This document shows positions 25,579 through 38,455 of a stretch of 64,000 nt of DNA, in pieces. The stretch is from positions 15,500,001-15,564,000 of the forward strand of contig OX579637.1 in assembly GCA_951230915.1 (NCBI GenBank), read 5' to 3'. This stretch comes from Antitrichia curtipendula (taxonomy: Eukaryota; Streptophyta; Bryopsida; Hypnales; Leucodontaceae). The position numbers and the translations under genes are program-made. Below the pieces are notes generated by a model that did not search any database, was not told the DNA's origin, and saw only the letters and a program-made list of their open reading frames with translations. The first letter of the stretch is position 1. Each line of letters opens with the position of its first letter.

Positions 25579-27394
25579 ATTTGTGTGAAGTCTCTTTCAA
25601 AATGATGTTCTATGACATTTGATGTTTGACACCATTAATGTACAGGTTGGACTTATTCTATATTTTTTTGAATGGTCGTGCGATTGGCTTGCAATTACAT
25701 ATAAAATTAATATTTGTGGGCATTTAGGTACTTGAGGGTAAGTATTTGCAACTTGTACGATTTGTATGAATTCTCTTTCAAAATGAAATTGTATGACATT
25801 TGATGTTTGACACCATTAAAGTACAGGTTGGACCTTATTCTGTATTCTTTTGAATGGACGTGCGATTGGATTGCAATTACATATCAAATTAATATTTCTG
25901 CGCATTTAAGTACTTGAGGGTAACTATTTGCAACTTGTACGATTTGTATGAAGTCTCTTTCAAAATGAAATTCTATGACATTTGATGTTTGACACCATTA
26001 AAGTACAGGTTGGACCTTATTCTATATTCTTTTGAATGGACGTGCGATTGGATTGCAATTACATATCAAATTAATATTTGTGGGCATTTAGGTACTTGAA
26101 GGTAACTATTTGCAACTTGTACGATTTGTATGAAGTCTCTTTCAAAATGAAATTCTATGACATTTGATGTTTGACACCATTAAAGTACAGATTGGACCAT
26201 ATTCTCTATTTTTTGGAATTGACGTGCGATTGGATTGCAATTACATATCAAATTAATATTTCTGCGCATTTAAGTACTTGAGGGTAACTATTTGCAACTT
26301 GTACGATTTGTGTGAAGTTTCCTTTAAAATGAAATTCTATGACATTTGATGTTTGACACCATTAATGTACAGATTGGACTTATTCTATATTCTTTTGAAT
26401 TGACGTGCGATTGGATTGCAATTACATATCAAATTAGTATTTGTGGGCATTTAAGTACTTGAGGGTAACTATTTGCAACTTGTACGATTTGTGTGAAGTC
26501 TGTTTCAAACTGAAATTCTATGACATTTGATGTTTGACACCATTAATGTACAGGTTGGACCTTATTCTATATTCTTTTGAATGGACGTGCGATTGGATTG
26601 CAATTACATATCAAATTAATATTTGTGGGCATTTAGGTACTTGAAGGTAACTATTTGCAACTTGTACGATTTGTATGAAGTCTCTTTCAAAATGAAATTC
26701 TATGACATTTGATGTTTGACACCATTAAAGTACAGATTGGACCATATTCTCTATTTTTTGGAATTGACGTGCGATTGGATTGCAATTACATATCAAATTA
26801 ATATTTCTGCGCATTTAAGTACTTGAGGGTAACTATTTGCAACTTGTACGATTTGTGTGAAGTTTCCTTTAAAATGAAATTCTATGACATTTGATGTTTG
26901 ACACCATTAATGTACAGATTGGACTTATTCTATATTCTTTTGAATTGACGTGCGATTGGATTGCAATTACATATCAAATTAATATTTCTGCGCATTTAAG
27001 TACTTGAGGGTAACTATTTGCAACTTGTACGATTTGTGTGAAGTTTCCTTTAAAATGAAATTCTATGACATTTGATGTTTGACACCATTAATGTACAGAT
27101 TGGACTTATTCTATATTCTTTTGAATTGACGTGCGATTGGATTGCAATTACATATCAAATTAGTATTTGTGGGCATTTAAGTACTTGAGGGTAACTATTT
27201 GCAACTTGTACGATTTGTGTGAAGTCTGTTTCAAACTGAAATTCTATGACATTTGATGTTTGACACCATTAATGTACAGGTTGGACCTTATTCTATATTC
27301 TTTTGAATGGACGTGCGATTGGATTGCAATTACATATCAAATTAATATTTGTGGGCATTTAAGTACTTGAGGGTAACTATTTGCAACTTGTACG
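25579..27394 (+). repeat. Mixed monomers after the 7-monomer HOR
   Basis: Ten units. The first two are the second copy of the GATGTTC/GAATTCTC cassette. Then come GTATGAAG, CATATTCTC and CCTTTAAAATG units with TTTCTGCGCATT. Two CCTTTAAAATG units lie side by side at 26,851-27,212, differing in TTTCTGCGC against GTGGGC. No gene or other element is seen. Confidence 0.82.
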
Positions 27395-29209
27395 ATTTGT
27401 GTGAAGTCTCTTCAAACTGAAATTCTATGACATTTGATGTTTGACACCATTAATGTACAGGTTGGACCTTATTCTATATTCTTTTGAATGGACGTGCGAT
27501 TGGATTGCAATTACATATCAAATTAATATTTGTGGGCATTTAGGTACTTGAAGGTAACTATTTGCAACTTGTACGATTTGTATGAAGTCTCTTTCAAAAT
27601 GAAATTCTATGACATTTGATGTTTGACACCATTAAAGTACAGATTGGACCATATTCTCTATTTTTTGGAATTGACGTGCGATTGGATTGCAATTACATAT
27701 CAAATTAATATTTCTGCGCATTTAAGTACTTGAGGGTAACTATTTGCAACTTGTACGATTTGTGTGAAGTTTCCTTTAAAATGAAATTCTATGACATTTG
27801 ATGTTTGACACCATTAATGTACAGATTGGACTTATTCTATATTCTTTTGAATTGACGTGCGATTGGATTGCAATTACATATCAAATTAGTATTTGTGGGC
27901 ATTTAAGTACTTGAGGGTAAGTATTTGCAACTTGTACGATTTGTATGAAGTCTCTTTCAAAATGAAATTCTATGACATTTGATGTTTGACACCATTAAAG
28001 TACAGGTTGGACCTTATTCTATATTCTTTTGAATGGACGTGCGATTGGATTGCAATTACATATCAAATTAATATTTGTGGGCATTTAAGTACTTGAGGGT
28101 AACTATTTGCAACTTGTACGATTTGTGTGAAGTCTCTTCAAACTGAAATTCTATGACATTTGATGTTTGACACCATTAATGTACAGGTTGGACCTTATTC
28201 TATATTCTTTTGAATGGACGTGCGATTGGATTGCAATTACATATCAAATTAATATTTGTGGGCATTTAGGTACTTGAAGGTAACTATTTGCAACTTGTAC
28301 GATTTGTATGAAGTCTCTTTCAAAATGAAATTCTATGACATTTGATGTTTGACACCATTAAAGTACAGATTGGACCATATTCTCTATTTTTTGGAATTGA
28401 CGTGCGATTGGATTGCAATTACATATCAAATTAATATTTCTGCGCATTTAAGTACTTGAGGGTAACTATTTGCAACTTGTACGATTTGTGTGAAGTTTCC
28501 TTTAAAATGAAATTCTATGACATTTGATGTTTGACACCATTAATGTACAGATTGGACTTATTCTATATTCTTTTGAATTGACGTGCGATTGGATTGCAAT
28601 TACATATCAAATTAGTATTTGTGGGCATTTAAGTACTTGAGGGTAAGTATTTGCAACTTGTACGATTTGTATGAAGTCTCTTTCAAAATGAAATTCTATG
28701 ACATTTGATGTTTGACACCATTAAAGTACAGGTTGGACCTTATTCTATATTCTTTTGAATGGACGTGCGATTGGATTGCAATTACATATCAAATTAATAT
28801 TTGTGGGCATTTAAGTACTTGAGGGTAACTATTTGCAACTTGTACGATTTGTGTGAAGTCTCTTCAAACTGAAATTCTATGACATTTGATGTTTGACACC
28901 ATTAATGTACAGGTTGGACCTTATTCTATATTCTTTTGAATGGACGTGCGATTGGATTGCAATTACATATCAAATTAATATTTGTGGGCATTTAGGTACT
29001 TGAAGGTAACTATTTGCAACTTGTACGATTTGTATGAAGTCTCTTTCAAAATGAAATTCTATGACATTTGATGTTTGACACCATTAAAGTACAGATTGGA
29101 CCATATTCTCTATTTTTTGGAATTGACGTGCGATTGGATTGCAATTACATATCAAATTAATATTTCTGCGCATTTAAGTACTTGAGGGTAACTATTTGCA
29201 ACTTGTACG
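27395..29209 (+). repeat. 4-monomer HOR, about 2.5 copies of 726 bp
   Basis: Copies run 27,395-28,120, 28,121-28,846 and a two-unit partial at 28,847-29,209. Order: CTCTTCAAACTG (181 bp), CATATTCTC with TTTCTGCGC (182 bp), CCTTTAAAATG ending GGGTAAGTATTTG (181 bp), and GTATGAAG with GGACCTTATTCTATATTC (182 bp). Lengths alternate 181/182 within the unit. Confidence 0.9.
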
Positions 29210-30480
29210 ATTTGTGTGAAGTCTCTTCAAACTGAAATTCTATGACATTTGATGTTTGACACCATTAATGTACAGGTTGGACCTTATTCTATATTCTTTT
29301 GAATGGACGTGCGATTGGATTGCAATTACATATCAAATTAATATTTGTGGGCATTTAGGTACTTGAAGGTAACTATTTGCAACTTGTACGATTTGTATGA
29401 AGTCTCTTTCAAAATGAAATTCTATGACATTTGATGTTTGACACCATTAAAGTACAGATTGGACCATATTCTCTATTTTTTGGAATTGACGTGCGATTGG
29501 ATTGCAATTACATATCAAATTAATATTTCTGCGCATTTAAGTACTTGAGGGTAACTATTTGCAACTTGTACGATTTGTGTGAAGTTTCCTTCAAAATGAA
29601 ATTCTATGACATTTGATGTTTGACACCATTAATGTACAGATTGGACTTATTCTATATTCTTTTGAACTGACGTGCGATTGGATTGCAATTCCATATCAAA
29701 TTAGTATTTGTGGGCATTTAAGTACTTGAGGGTAACTATTTGCAACTTGTACGATTTGTGTGAAGTCTCTTTCAAAATGATGTTCTATGACATTTGATGT
29801 TTGACACCATTAATGTACAGGTTGGACTTATTCTATATTTTTTTGAATGGTCGTGCGATTGGCTTGCAATTACATATAAAATTAATATTTGTGGGCATTT
29901 AGGTACTTGAGGGTAAGTATTTGCAACTTGTACGATTTGTATGAATTCTCTTTCAAAATGAAATTGTATGACATTTGATGTTTGACACCATTAAAGTACA
30001 GGTTGGACCTTATTCTGTATTCTTTTGAATGGACGTGCGATTGGCTTGCAATTACATATAAAATTAATATTTGTGGGCATTTAGGTACTTGAGGGTAACT
30101 ATTTGCAACTTGTACGATTTGTATGAAGTCTCTTTCAAAATGAAATTCTATGACATTTGATGTTTGACACCATTAAAGTACAGGTTGGACCTTATTCTAT
30201 ATTCTTTTGAATGGACGTGCGATTGGATTGCAATTACATATCAAATTAATATTTGTGGGCATTTAGGTACTTGAAGGTAACTATTTGCAACTTGTACGAT
30301 TTGTATGAAGTCTCTTTCAAAATGAAATTCTATGACATTTGATGTTTGACACCATTAAAGTACAGATTGGACCATATTCTCTATTTTTTGGAATTGACGT
30401 GCGATTGGATTGCAATTACATATCAAATTAATATTTCTGCGCATTTAAGTACTTGAGGGTAACTATTTGCAACTTGTACG
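29210..30480 (+). repeat. Dimer repeat plus third cassette copy
   Basis: 29,210-29,572 repeats the dimer at 28,847-29,209. Then follow a GAACTGACG/CCATATC unit (29,573) and the third GATGTTC/GAATTCTC cassette (29,754-30,116). The second cassette unit ends with GGCTTGC and ATATAAAATT, unlike its relatives, which suggests a local exchange. Two further units lead into the next block. Confidence 0.82.
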
Positions 30481-31387
30481 ATTTGTGTGAAGTTTCCTTT
30501 AAAATGAAATTCTATGACATTTGATGTTTGACCCCATTAATGTACAGATTGGACTTATTCTATATTCTTTTGAATTGACGTGCGATTGGATTGCAATGAC
30601 ATATCAAATTAGTATTTGTGGGCATTTAAGTACTTGAGGGTAACTATTTGCAACTTGTACGATTTGTGTGAAGTCTGTTTCAAACTGAAATTCTATGACA
30701 TTTGATGTTTGACACCATTAATGTACAGGTTGGACCTTATTCTATATTCTTTTGAATGGACGTGCGATTGGATTGCAATTACATATCAAATTAATATTTG
30801 TGGGCATTGAGGTACTTGAGGGTAACTATTTGCAACTTGTACGATTTGTGTGAAGTTTCCTTCAAAATGAAATTCTATGACATTTGATGTTTGACACCAT
30901 TAAAGTACAGGTTGGACTTATTCTTTATTCTTTTGAATGGACGTGCGATTGGATTGCAATTACATATCAAATTAGTATTTGTGGGCATTTAAGTACTTGA
31001 GGGTAACTATTTGCAGCTTGTACGATTTGTGTGAAGTCTCTTTCAAAATGAAATTCTATGACATTTGATGTTTGACACCATTAATGTACAGGTTGGACTT
31101 ATTCTATATTCTTTTGAATGGACGTGCGATTGGATTGCAATTACATATCAAATTAGTATTTGTGGGCATTTAAGTACTTGAGGATAACTATTTGCAACTT
31201 GGACGATTTGTGTGAAGTTTCCTTCAAAATGAAATTCTATGACATTTGATGTTTGACACCATTAATGTACAGATTGGACCTTATTCTATATTCTTTTGAA
31301 TGGACGTGCGATTGGATTGCAATTACATATCAAATTAGTATTTGTGGGCATTTAAGTACTTGAGGGTAACTATTTGCAACTTGTACG
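30481..31387 (+). repeat. 8-monomer-spaced duplication, copy 1
   Basis: Five units recur at 31,931-32,837, spaced 1,450 bp (8 monomers). Markers: GCAATGACATATC, CTGTTTCAAACTG, GGGCATTGAGG, TTCTTTATTC, GCAGCTTG, TTGAGGATAAC and CTTGGACGATTTG. The 5' part of the first unit differs between copies (GACCCCATT here, GACACTATT there), placing the junction within that monomer. Confidence 0.87.
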
Positions 31388-31930
31388 ATTTGTGTGAAGT
31401 CTCTTTCAAAATGAAATTCTATGACATTTGATGTTTGACACTATTAATGTACAGGTTGGACTTATTCTATATTCTTTTGAATGGACGTGCGATTGGATTG
31501 CAATTACATATCAAATTAGTATTTGTGGGCATTTAGGTACTTGAGGGTAAGTATTTGCAACTTGTACGATTTGTATGAATTCTCTTTCAAAATGAAATTC
31601 TATGACATTTGATGTTTGACACTATTAATGTACAGGTTGGACTTATTCTATATTCTTTTGAATGGACGTGCGATTGGATTGCAATTACATATCAAATTAG
31701 TATTTGTGGGCATTTAAGTACTTGAGGGTAACTATTTGCAACTTGTACGATTTGTGTGAAGTCTCTTTCAAAATGAAATTCTATGACATTTGATGTTTGA
31801 CACTATTAATGTACAGGTTGGACTTATTCTATATTCTTTTGAATGGACGTGCGATTGGATTGCAATTACATATCAAATTAGTATTTGTGGGCATTTAAGT
31901 ACTTGAGGGTAACTATTTGCAACTTGTACG
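31388..31930 (+). repeat. Near-identical single-monomer run with GACACTATT
   Basis: Three successive units share GACACTATTAATG and are almost the same otherwise, a single-monomer expansion. The GACACTATT marker continues into the start of the next unit. One junction has GGGTAAGTATTTG then GTATGAATTCTC. The three-unit set recurs at 33,201-33,743. Confidence 0.85.
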
Positions 31931-32837
31931 ATTTGTGTGAAGTCTCTTTCAAAATGAAATTCTATGACATTTGATGTTTGACACTATTAATGTACAGATT
32001 GGACTTATTCTATATTCTTTTGAATTGACGTGCGATTGGATTGCAATGACATATCAAATTAGTATTTGTGGGCATTTAAGTACTTGAGGGTAACTATTTG
32101 CAACTTGTACGATTTGTGTGAAGTCTGTTTCAAACTGAAATTCTATGACATTTGATGTTTGACACCATTAATGTACAGGTTGGACCTTATTCTATATTCT
32201 TTTGAATGGACGTGCGATTGGATTGCAATTACATATCAAATTAATATTTGTGGGCATTGAGGTACTTGAGGGTAACTATTTGCAACTTGTACGATTTGTG
32301 TGAAGTTTCCTTCAAAATGAAATTCTATGACATTTGATGTTTGACACCATTAAAGTACAGGTTGGACTTATTCTTTATTCTTTTGAATGGACGTGCGATT
32401 GGATTGCAATTACATATCAAATTAGTATTTGTGGGCATTTAAGTACTTGAGGGTAACTATTTGCAGCTTGTACGATTTGTGTGAAGTCTCTTTCAAAATG
32501 AAATTCTATGACATTTGATGTTTGACACCATTAATGTACAGGTTGGACTTATTCTATATTCTTTTGAATGGACGTGCGATTGGATTGCAATTACATATCA
32601 AATTAGTATTTGTGGGCATTTAAGTACTTGAGGATAACTATTTGCAACTTGGACGATTTGTGTGAAGTTTCCTTCAAAATGAAATTCTATGACATTTGAT
32701 GTTTGACACCATTAATGTACAGATTGGACCTTATTCTATATTCTTTTGAATGGACGTGCGATTGGATTGCAATTACATATCAAATTAGTATTTGTGGGCA
32801 TTTAAGTACTTGAGGGTAACTATTTGCAGCTTGTACG
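31931..32837 (+). repeat. 8-monomer-spaced duplication, copy 2
   Basis: Second copy of 30,481-31,387. Its last two units (32,475-32,837) are themselves duplicated in tandem just downstream. Confidence 0.87.
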
Positions 32838-33200
32838 ATTTGTGTGAAGTCTCTTTCAAAATGAAATTCTATGACATTTGATGTTTGACACCATTAATGT
32901 ACAGGTTGGACTTATTCTATATTCTTTTGAATGGACGTGCGATTGGATTGCAATTACATATCAAATTAGTATTTGTGGGCATTTAAGTACTTGAGGATAA
33001 CTATTTGCAACTTGGACGATTTGTGTGAAGTTTCCTTCAAAATGAAATTCTATGACATTTGATGTTTGACACCATTAATGTACAGATTGGACCTTATTCT
33101 ATATTCTTTTGAATGGACGTGCGATTGGATTGCAATTACATATCAAATTAGTATTTGTGGGCATTTAAGTACTTGAGGGTAACTATTTGCAACTTGTACG
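32838..33200 (+). repeat. Tandem dimer duplication (363 bp)
   Basis: Direct copy of 32,475-32,837: one unit ending TTGAGGATAAC plus CTTGGACG, and one with GTTTCCTTC, CAGATTGGACC and TATATTC. Confidence 0.87.
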
Positions 33201-33743
33201 ATTTGTGTGAAGTCTCTTTCAAAATGAAATTCTATGACATTTGATGTTTGACACTATTAATGTACAGGTTGGACTTATTCTATATTCTTTTGAATGGACG
33301 TGCGATTGGATTGCAATTACATATCAAATTAGTATTTGTGGGCATTTAGGTACTTGAGGGTAAGTATTTGCAACTTGTACGATTTGTATGAATTCTCTTT
33401 CAAAATGAAATTCTATGACATTTGATGTTTGACACTATTAATGTACAGGTTGGACTTATTCTATATTCTTTTGAATGGACGTGCGATTGGATTGCAATTA
33501 CATATCAAATTAGTATTTGTGGGCATTTAAGTACTTGAGGGTAACTATTTGCAACTTGTACGATTTGTGTGAAGTCTCTTTCAAAATGAAATTCTATGAC
33601 ATTTGATGTTTGACACTATTAATGTACAGGTTGGACTTATTCTATATTCTTTTGAATGGACGTGCGATTGGATTGCAATTACATATCAAATTAGTATTTG
33701 TGGGCATTTAAATACTTGAGGGTAACTATTTGCAACTTGTACG
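33201..33743 (+). repeat. Second copy of the GACACTATT run
   Basis: Three units matching 31,388-31,930 in order, including the GGGTAAGTATTTG/GTATGAATTC junction. The spacing of 1,813 bp equals the 1,450 bp block plus the 363 bp dimer insertion, which gives a readable order of events. Confidence 0.85.
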
Positions 33744-34649
33744 ATTTGTGTGAAGTTTCCTTCAAAATGAAATTCTATGACATTTGATGTTTGACACCAT
33801 TAATGTACAGATTGGACTTATTCTATATTCTTTTGAATGGACGTGCGAATGGATTGCAATTACATATCAAATTAATATTTGTGCGCATTTAAGTACTTGA
33901 GGGTAACTATTTGCAACTTGTACGATTTGTGTGAAGTCTGTTTCAAACTGAAATTCTATGACATTTGATGTTTGACACCATTAATGTACAGGTTGGACTT
34001 ATTCTATATTCTTTTGAATGGACGTGCGATTGGATTGCAATTACATATCAAATTAGTATTTGTGGGCATTTAAGTACTTGAGGGTCACTATTTGCAACTT
34101 GTACGATTTGTGTGAAGTCTCTTTCAAAATGAAATTCTATGACATTTGATGTTTGACACCATTAAAGTACAGGTTGGACCTTATTCCCTATTTTTTGGAA
34201 TTGACGTGCGATTGGATTGCAATTACATATCAAATTAATATTTGTGCGCATTTAAGTACTTGAGGGTAACTATTTGCAACTTGTACGATTTGTGTGAAGT
34301 CTCTTCAAACTGAAATTCTATGACATTTGATGTTTGACACCATTAATGTACAGGTTGGACTTATTCTATATTCTTTTGAATGGACGTGCGATTGGATTGC
34401 AATTACATATCAAATTAGTATTTGTGGGCATTTAAGTACTTGAGGGTCACTATTTGCAACTTGTACGATTTGTGTGAAGTTTCCTTCAAAATGAAATTCT
34501 ATGACATTTGATGTTTGACACCATTAATGTACAGATTGGACCATATTCTCTATTTTTTGGAATTGACGTGCGATTGGATTGCAATTACATATCAAATTAA
34601 TATTTGTGCGCATTTAAGTACTTGAGGGTAACTATTTGCAACTTGTACG
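33744..34649 (+). repeat. Transitional monomers
   Basis: Five units lie between larger blocks. The unit at 34,106-34,287 has CAGGTTGGACCTTATTCC and CCTATTTTTTGG but not GGATCGG. It looks like an intermediate toward the GGATCGG subtype that dominates from 40,629. Units ending GAGGGTCACTATTTG occur at 33,925-34,105 and 34,288-34,467. Confidence 0.8.
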
Positions 34650-36462
34650 ATTTGTGTGAAGTTTCCTTCAAAATGAAATTCTATGACTTTTGATGTTTGA
34701 CACCATTAATGTACAGATTGGACTTATTCTATATTCTTTTGAATTGACGTGCGATTGGATTGCAATTACATATCAAATTAGTATTTGTGGGCATTTAAGT
34801 ACTTGACGGTAACTATTTGCAACTTGTACGATTTGTGTGAAGTCTCTTTCAAAATGAAATTCTATGACATTTGATGTTTGACACCATTAATGTACAGGTT
34901 GGACTTATTCTATATTCTTTTGAATGGTCGTGCGATTGGCTTGCAATTACATATAAAATTAATATTTGTGGGCATTTAGGTACTTGAGGGTAAGTATTTG
35001 CAACTTGTACGATTTGTATGAAGTCTCTTTCAAAATGAAATTCTATGACATTTGATGTTTTACACCATTAAAGTACAGGTTGGACCTTATTCTATATTCT
35101 TGTGAATGGACGTGCGATTGGATTGCATTACATATCAAATTAATATTTGTGGGCATTTAGGTACTTGAAGGTAAGTATTTGCAACTTGTACGATTTGTAT
35201 GAAGTCTCTTTCAAAATGAAATTCTATGACATTTGATATTTGAAACCATTAAAGTACAGATTGGACCATATTCTCTATTTTTTGGAATTGACGTGCGATT
35301 GGATTGCAATTACATATCAAATTAATATTTGTGCGCATTTAAGTACTTGAGGGTAACTATTTGCAACTTGTACGATTTGTGTGAAGTCTCCTTCAAAATG
35401 AAATTCTATGACATTTGATGTTTGACACCATTAATGTACAGATTGGACTTATTCTATATTCTTTTGAATGGACGTGCGATTGGATTGCAATTCCATATCA
35501 AATTAGTATTTGTGGGCATTTAAGTACTTGAGGGTAACTATTTGCAACTTGTACGATTTGTGTGAAGTCTCTTTCAAAATGAAGTTCTATGACATTTGAT
35601 GTTTGACACCATTAATGTACAGGTTGGACTTATTCTATATTCTTTTGAATGGACGTGCGATTGGATTGCAATTACATATCAAATTAGTATTTGTGGGCAT
35701 TTAAGTACTTGAGGGTAACTATTTGCAACTTGTACGATTTGTGTGAAGTCTGTTTCAAACTGAAATTCTATGACATTTGATGTTTGACACCATTAAAGTA
35801 CAGGTTGGACCTTATTCTTTATTCTTTTGAATGGACGTGCGATTGGATTGCAATTACATATCAAATTAATATTTGTGGGCATTGAGGTACTTGAGGGTAA
35901 CTATTTGCAACTTGTACGATTTGTGTGAAGTTTCCTTCAAAATGAAATTCTATGACATTTGATGTTTGACACCATTAAAGTACAGGTTGGACCTTATTCT
36001 ATATTCTTTTGAATGGACGTGCGATTGGATTGCAATTACATATCAAATTAATATTTGTGGGCATTGAGGTACTTGAGGGTAACTATTTGCAACTTGTACG
36101 ATTTGTGTGAAGTTTCCTTCAAAATGAAATTCTATGACATTTGATGTTTGACACCATTAAAGTACAGGTCGGACTTATTCTATATTCTTTTGAATGGACG
36201 TGCGATTGGATTGCAATTACATATCAAATTAGTATTTGTGGGCATTTAAGTACTTGAGGGTAACTATTTGCAACTTGTACGATTTGTATGAAGTCTCTTT
36301 CAAAATGAAATTCTATGACATTTGATGTTTGACACCATTAATGTACAGGTTGGACTTATTCTATATTCTTTTGAATGGTCGTGCGATTGGATTGCAATTA
36401 CATATCAAATTAGTATTTGTGGGCATTTAAGTACTTGAGGGTAACTATTTGCAACTTGTACG
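34650..36462 (+). repeat. 11-monomer-spaced block, copy 1 (10 monomers)
   Basis: Ten monomers (1,813 bp) recur at 36,643-38,455, spaced 1,993 bp. Markers in order: GACTTTTGATG, TTGACGGTAAC, GGTCGTGCG with ATATAAAATT, GTTTTACACC with TTGTGAATGG and GATTGCATTAC, GATATTTGAAACC, CAATTCCATATC, ATGAAGTTCTATG, TTCTTTATTC, two GGGCATTGAGG units, and CAGGTCGGAC. Confidence 0.9.
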
Positions 36463-36642
36463 ATTTGTGTGAAGTTTCCTTCAAAATGAAATTCTATGAC
36501 ATTTGATGTTTGACACCATTAATGTACAGATTGGACTTATTCTATATTCTTTTGAATTGACGTGCGATTGGATTGCATTACATATCAAATTAGTATTTGT
36601 GGGCATTTGAGTACTTGAGGGTAACTATTTGCAACTTGTACG
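36463..36642 (+). repeat. Single 180 bp spacer monomer
   Basis: One unit separates the two 10-monomer copies. It has lost a base in GGATTGCATTACATATC and carries GGCATTTGAGTAC. Confidence 0.85.
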
Positions 36643-38455
36643 ATTTGTGTGAAGTTTCCTTCAAAATGAAATTCTATGACTTTTGATGTTTGACACCATT
36701 AATGTACAGATTGGACTTATTCTATATTCTTTTGAATTGACGTGCGATTGGATTGCAATTACATATCAAATTAGTATTTGTGGGCATTTAAGTACTTGAC
36801 GGTAACTATTTGCAACTTGTACGATTTGTGTGAAGTCTCTTTCAAAATGAAATTCTATGACATTTGATGTTTGACACCATTAATGTACAGGTTGGACTTA
36901 TTCTATATTCTTTTGAATGGTCGTGCGATTGGCTTGCAATTACATATAAAATTAATATTTGTGGGCATTTAGGTACTTGAGGGTAAGTATTTGCAACTTG
37001 TACGATTTGTATGAAGTCTCTTTCAAAATGAAATTCTATGACATTTGATGTTTTACACCATTAAAGTACAGGTTGGACCTTATTCTATATTCTTGTGAAT
37101 GGACGTGCGATTGGATTGCATTACATATCAAATTAATATTTGTGGGCATTTAGGTACTTGAAGGTAAGTATTTGCAACTTGTACGATTTGTATGAAGTCT
37201 CTTTCAAAATGAAATTCTATGACATTTGATATTTGAAACCATTAAAGTACAGATTGGACCATATTCTCTATTTTTTGGAATTGACGTGCGATTGGATTGC
37301 AATTACATATCAAATTAATATTTGTGCGCATTTAAGTACTTGAGGGTAACTATTTGCAACTTGTACGATTTGTGTGAAGTCTCCTTCAAAATGAAATTCT
37401 ATGACATTTGATGTTTGACACCATTAATGTACAGATTGGACTTATTCTATATTCTTTTGAATGGACGTGCGATTGGATTGCAATTCCATATCAAATTAGT
37501 ATTTGTGGGCATTTAAGTACTTGAGGGTAACTATTTGCAACTTGTACGATTTGTGTGAAGTCTCTTTCAAAATGAAGTTCTATGACATTTGATGTTTGAC
37601 ACCATTAATGTACAGGTTGGACTTATTCTATATTCTTTTGAATGGACGTGCGATTGGATTGCAATTACATATCAAATTAGTATTTGTGGGCATTTAAGTA
37701 CTTGAGGGTAACTATTTGCAACTTGTACGATTTGTGTGAAGTCTGTTTCAAACTGAAATTCTATGACATTTGATGTTTGACACCATTAAAGTACAGGTTG
37801 GACCTTATTCTTTATTCTTTTGAATGGACGTGCGATTGGATTGCAATTACATATCAAATTAATATTTGTGGGCATTGAGGTACTTGAGGGTAACTATTTG
37901 CAACTTGTACGATTTGTGTGAAGTTTCCTTCAAAATGAAATTCTATGACATTTGATGTTTGACACCATTAAAGTACAGGTTGGACCTTATTCTATATTCT
38001 TTTGAATGGACGTGCGATTGGATTGCAATTACATATCAAATTAATATTTGTGGGCATTGAGGTACTTGAGGGTAACTATTTGCAACTTGTACGATTTGTG
38101 TGAAGTTTCCTTCAAAATGAAATTCTATGACATTTGATGTTTGACACCATTAAAGTACAGGTCGGACTTATTCTATATTCTTTTGAATGGACGTGCGATT
38201 GGATTGCAATTACATATCAAATTAGTATTTGTGGGCATTTAAGTACTTGAGGGTAACTATTTGCAACTTGTACGATTTGTATGAAGTCTCTTTCAAAATG
38301 AAATTCTATGACATTTGATGTTTGACACCATTAATGTACAGGTTGGACTTATTCTATATTCTTTTGAATGGTCGTGCGATTGGATTGCAATTACATATCA
38401 AATTAGTATTTGTGGGCATTTAAGTACTTGAGGGTAACTATTTGCAACTTGTACG
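36643..38455 (+). repeat. 11-monomer-spaced block, copy 2 (10 monomers)
   Basis: Second copy of 34,650-36,462. Its last units (from 37,912) are also the first units of the 20-monomer HOR, so the larger repeat was built on this one. Confidence 0.9.
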
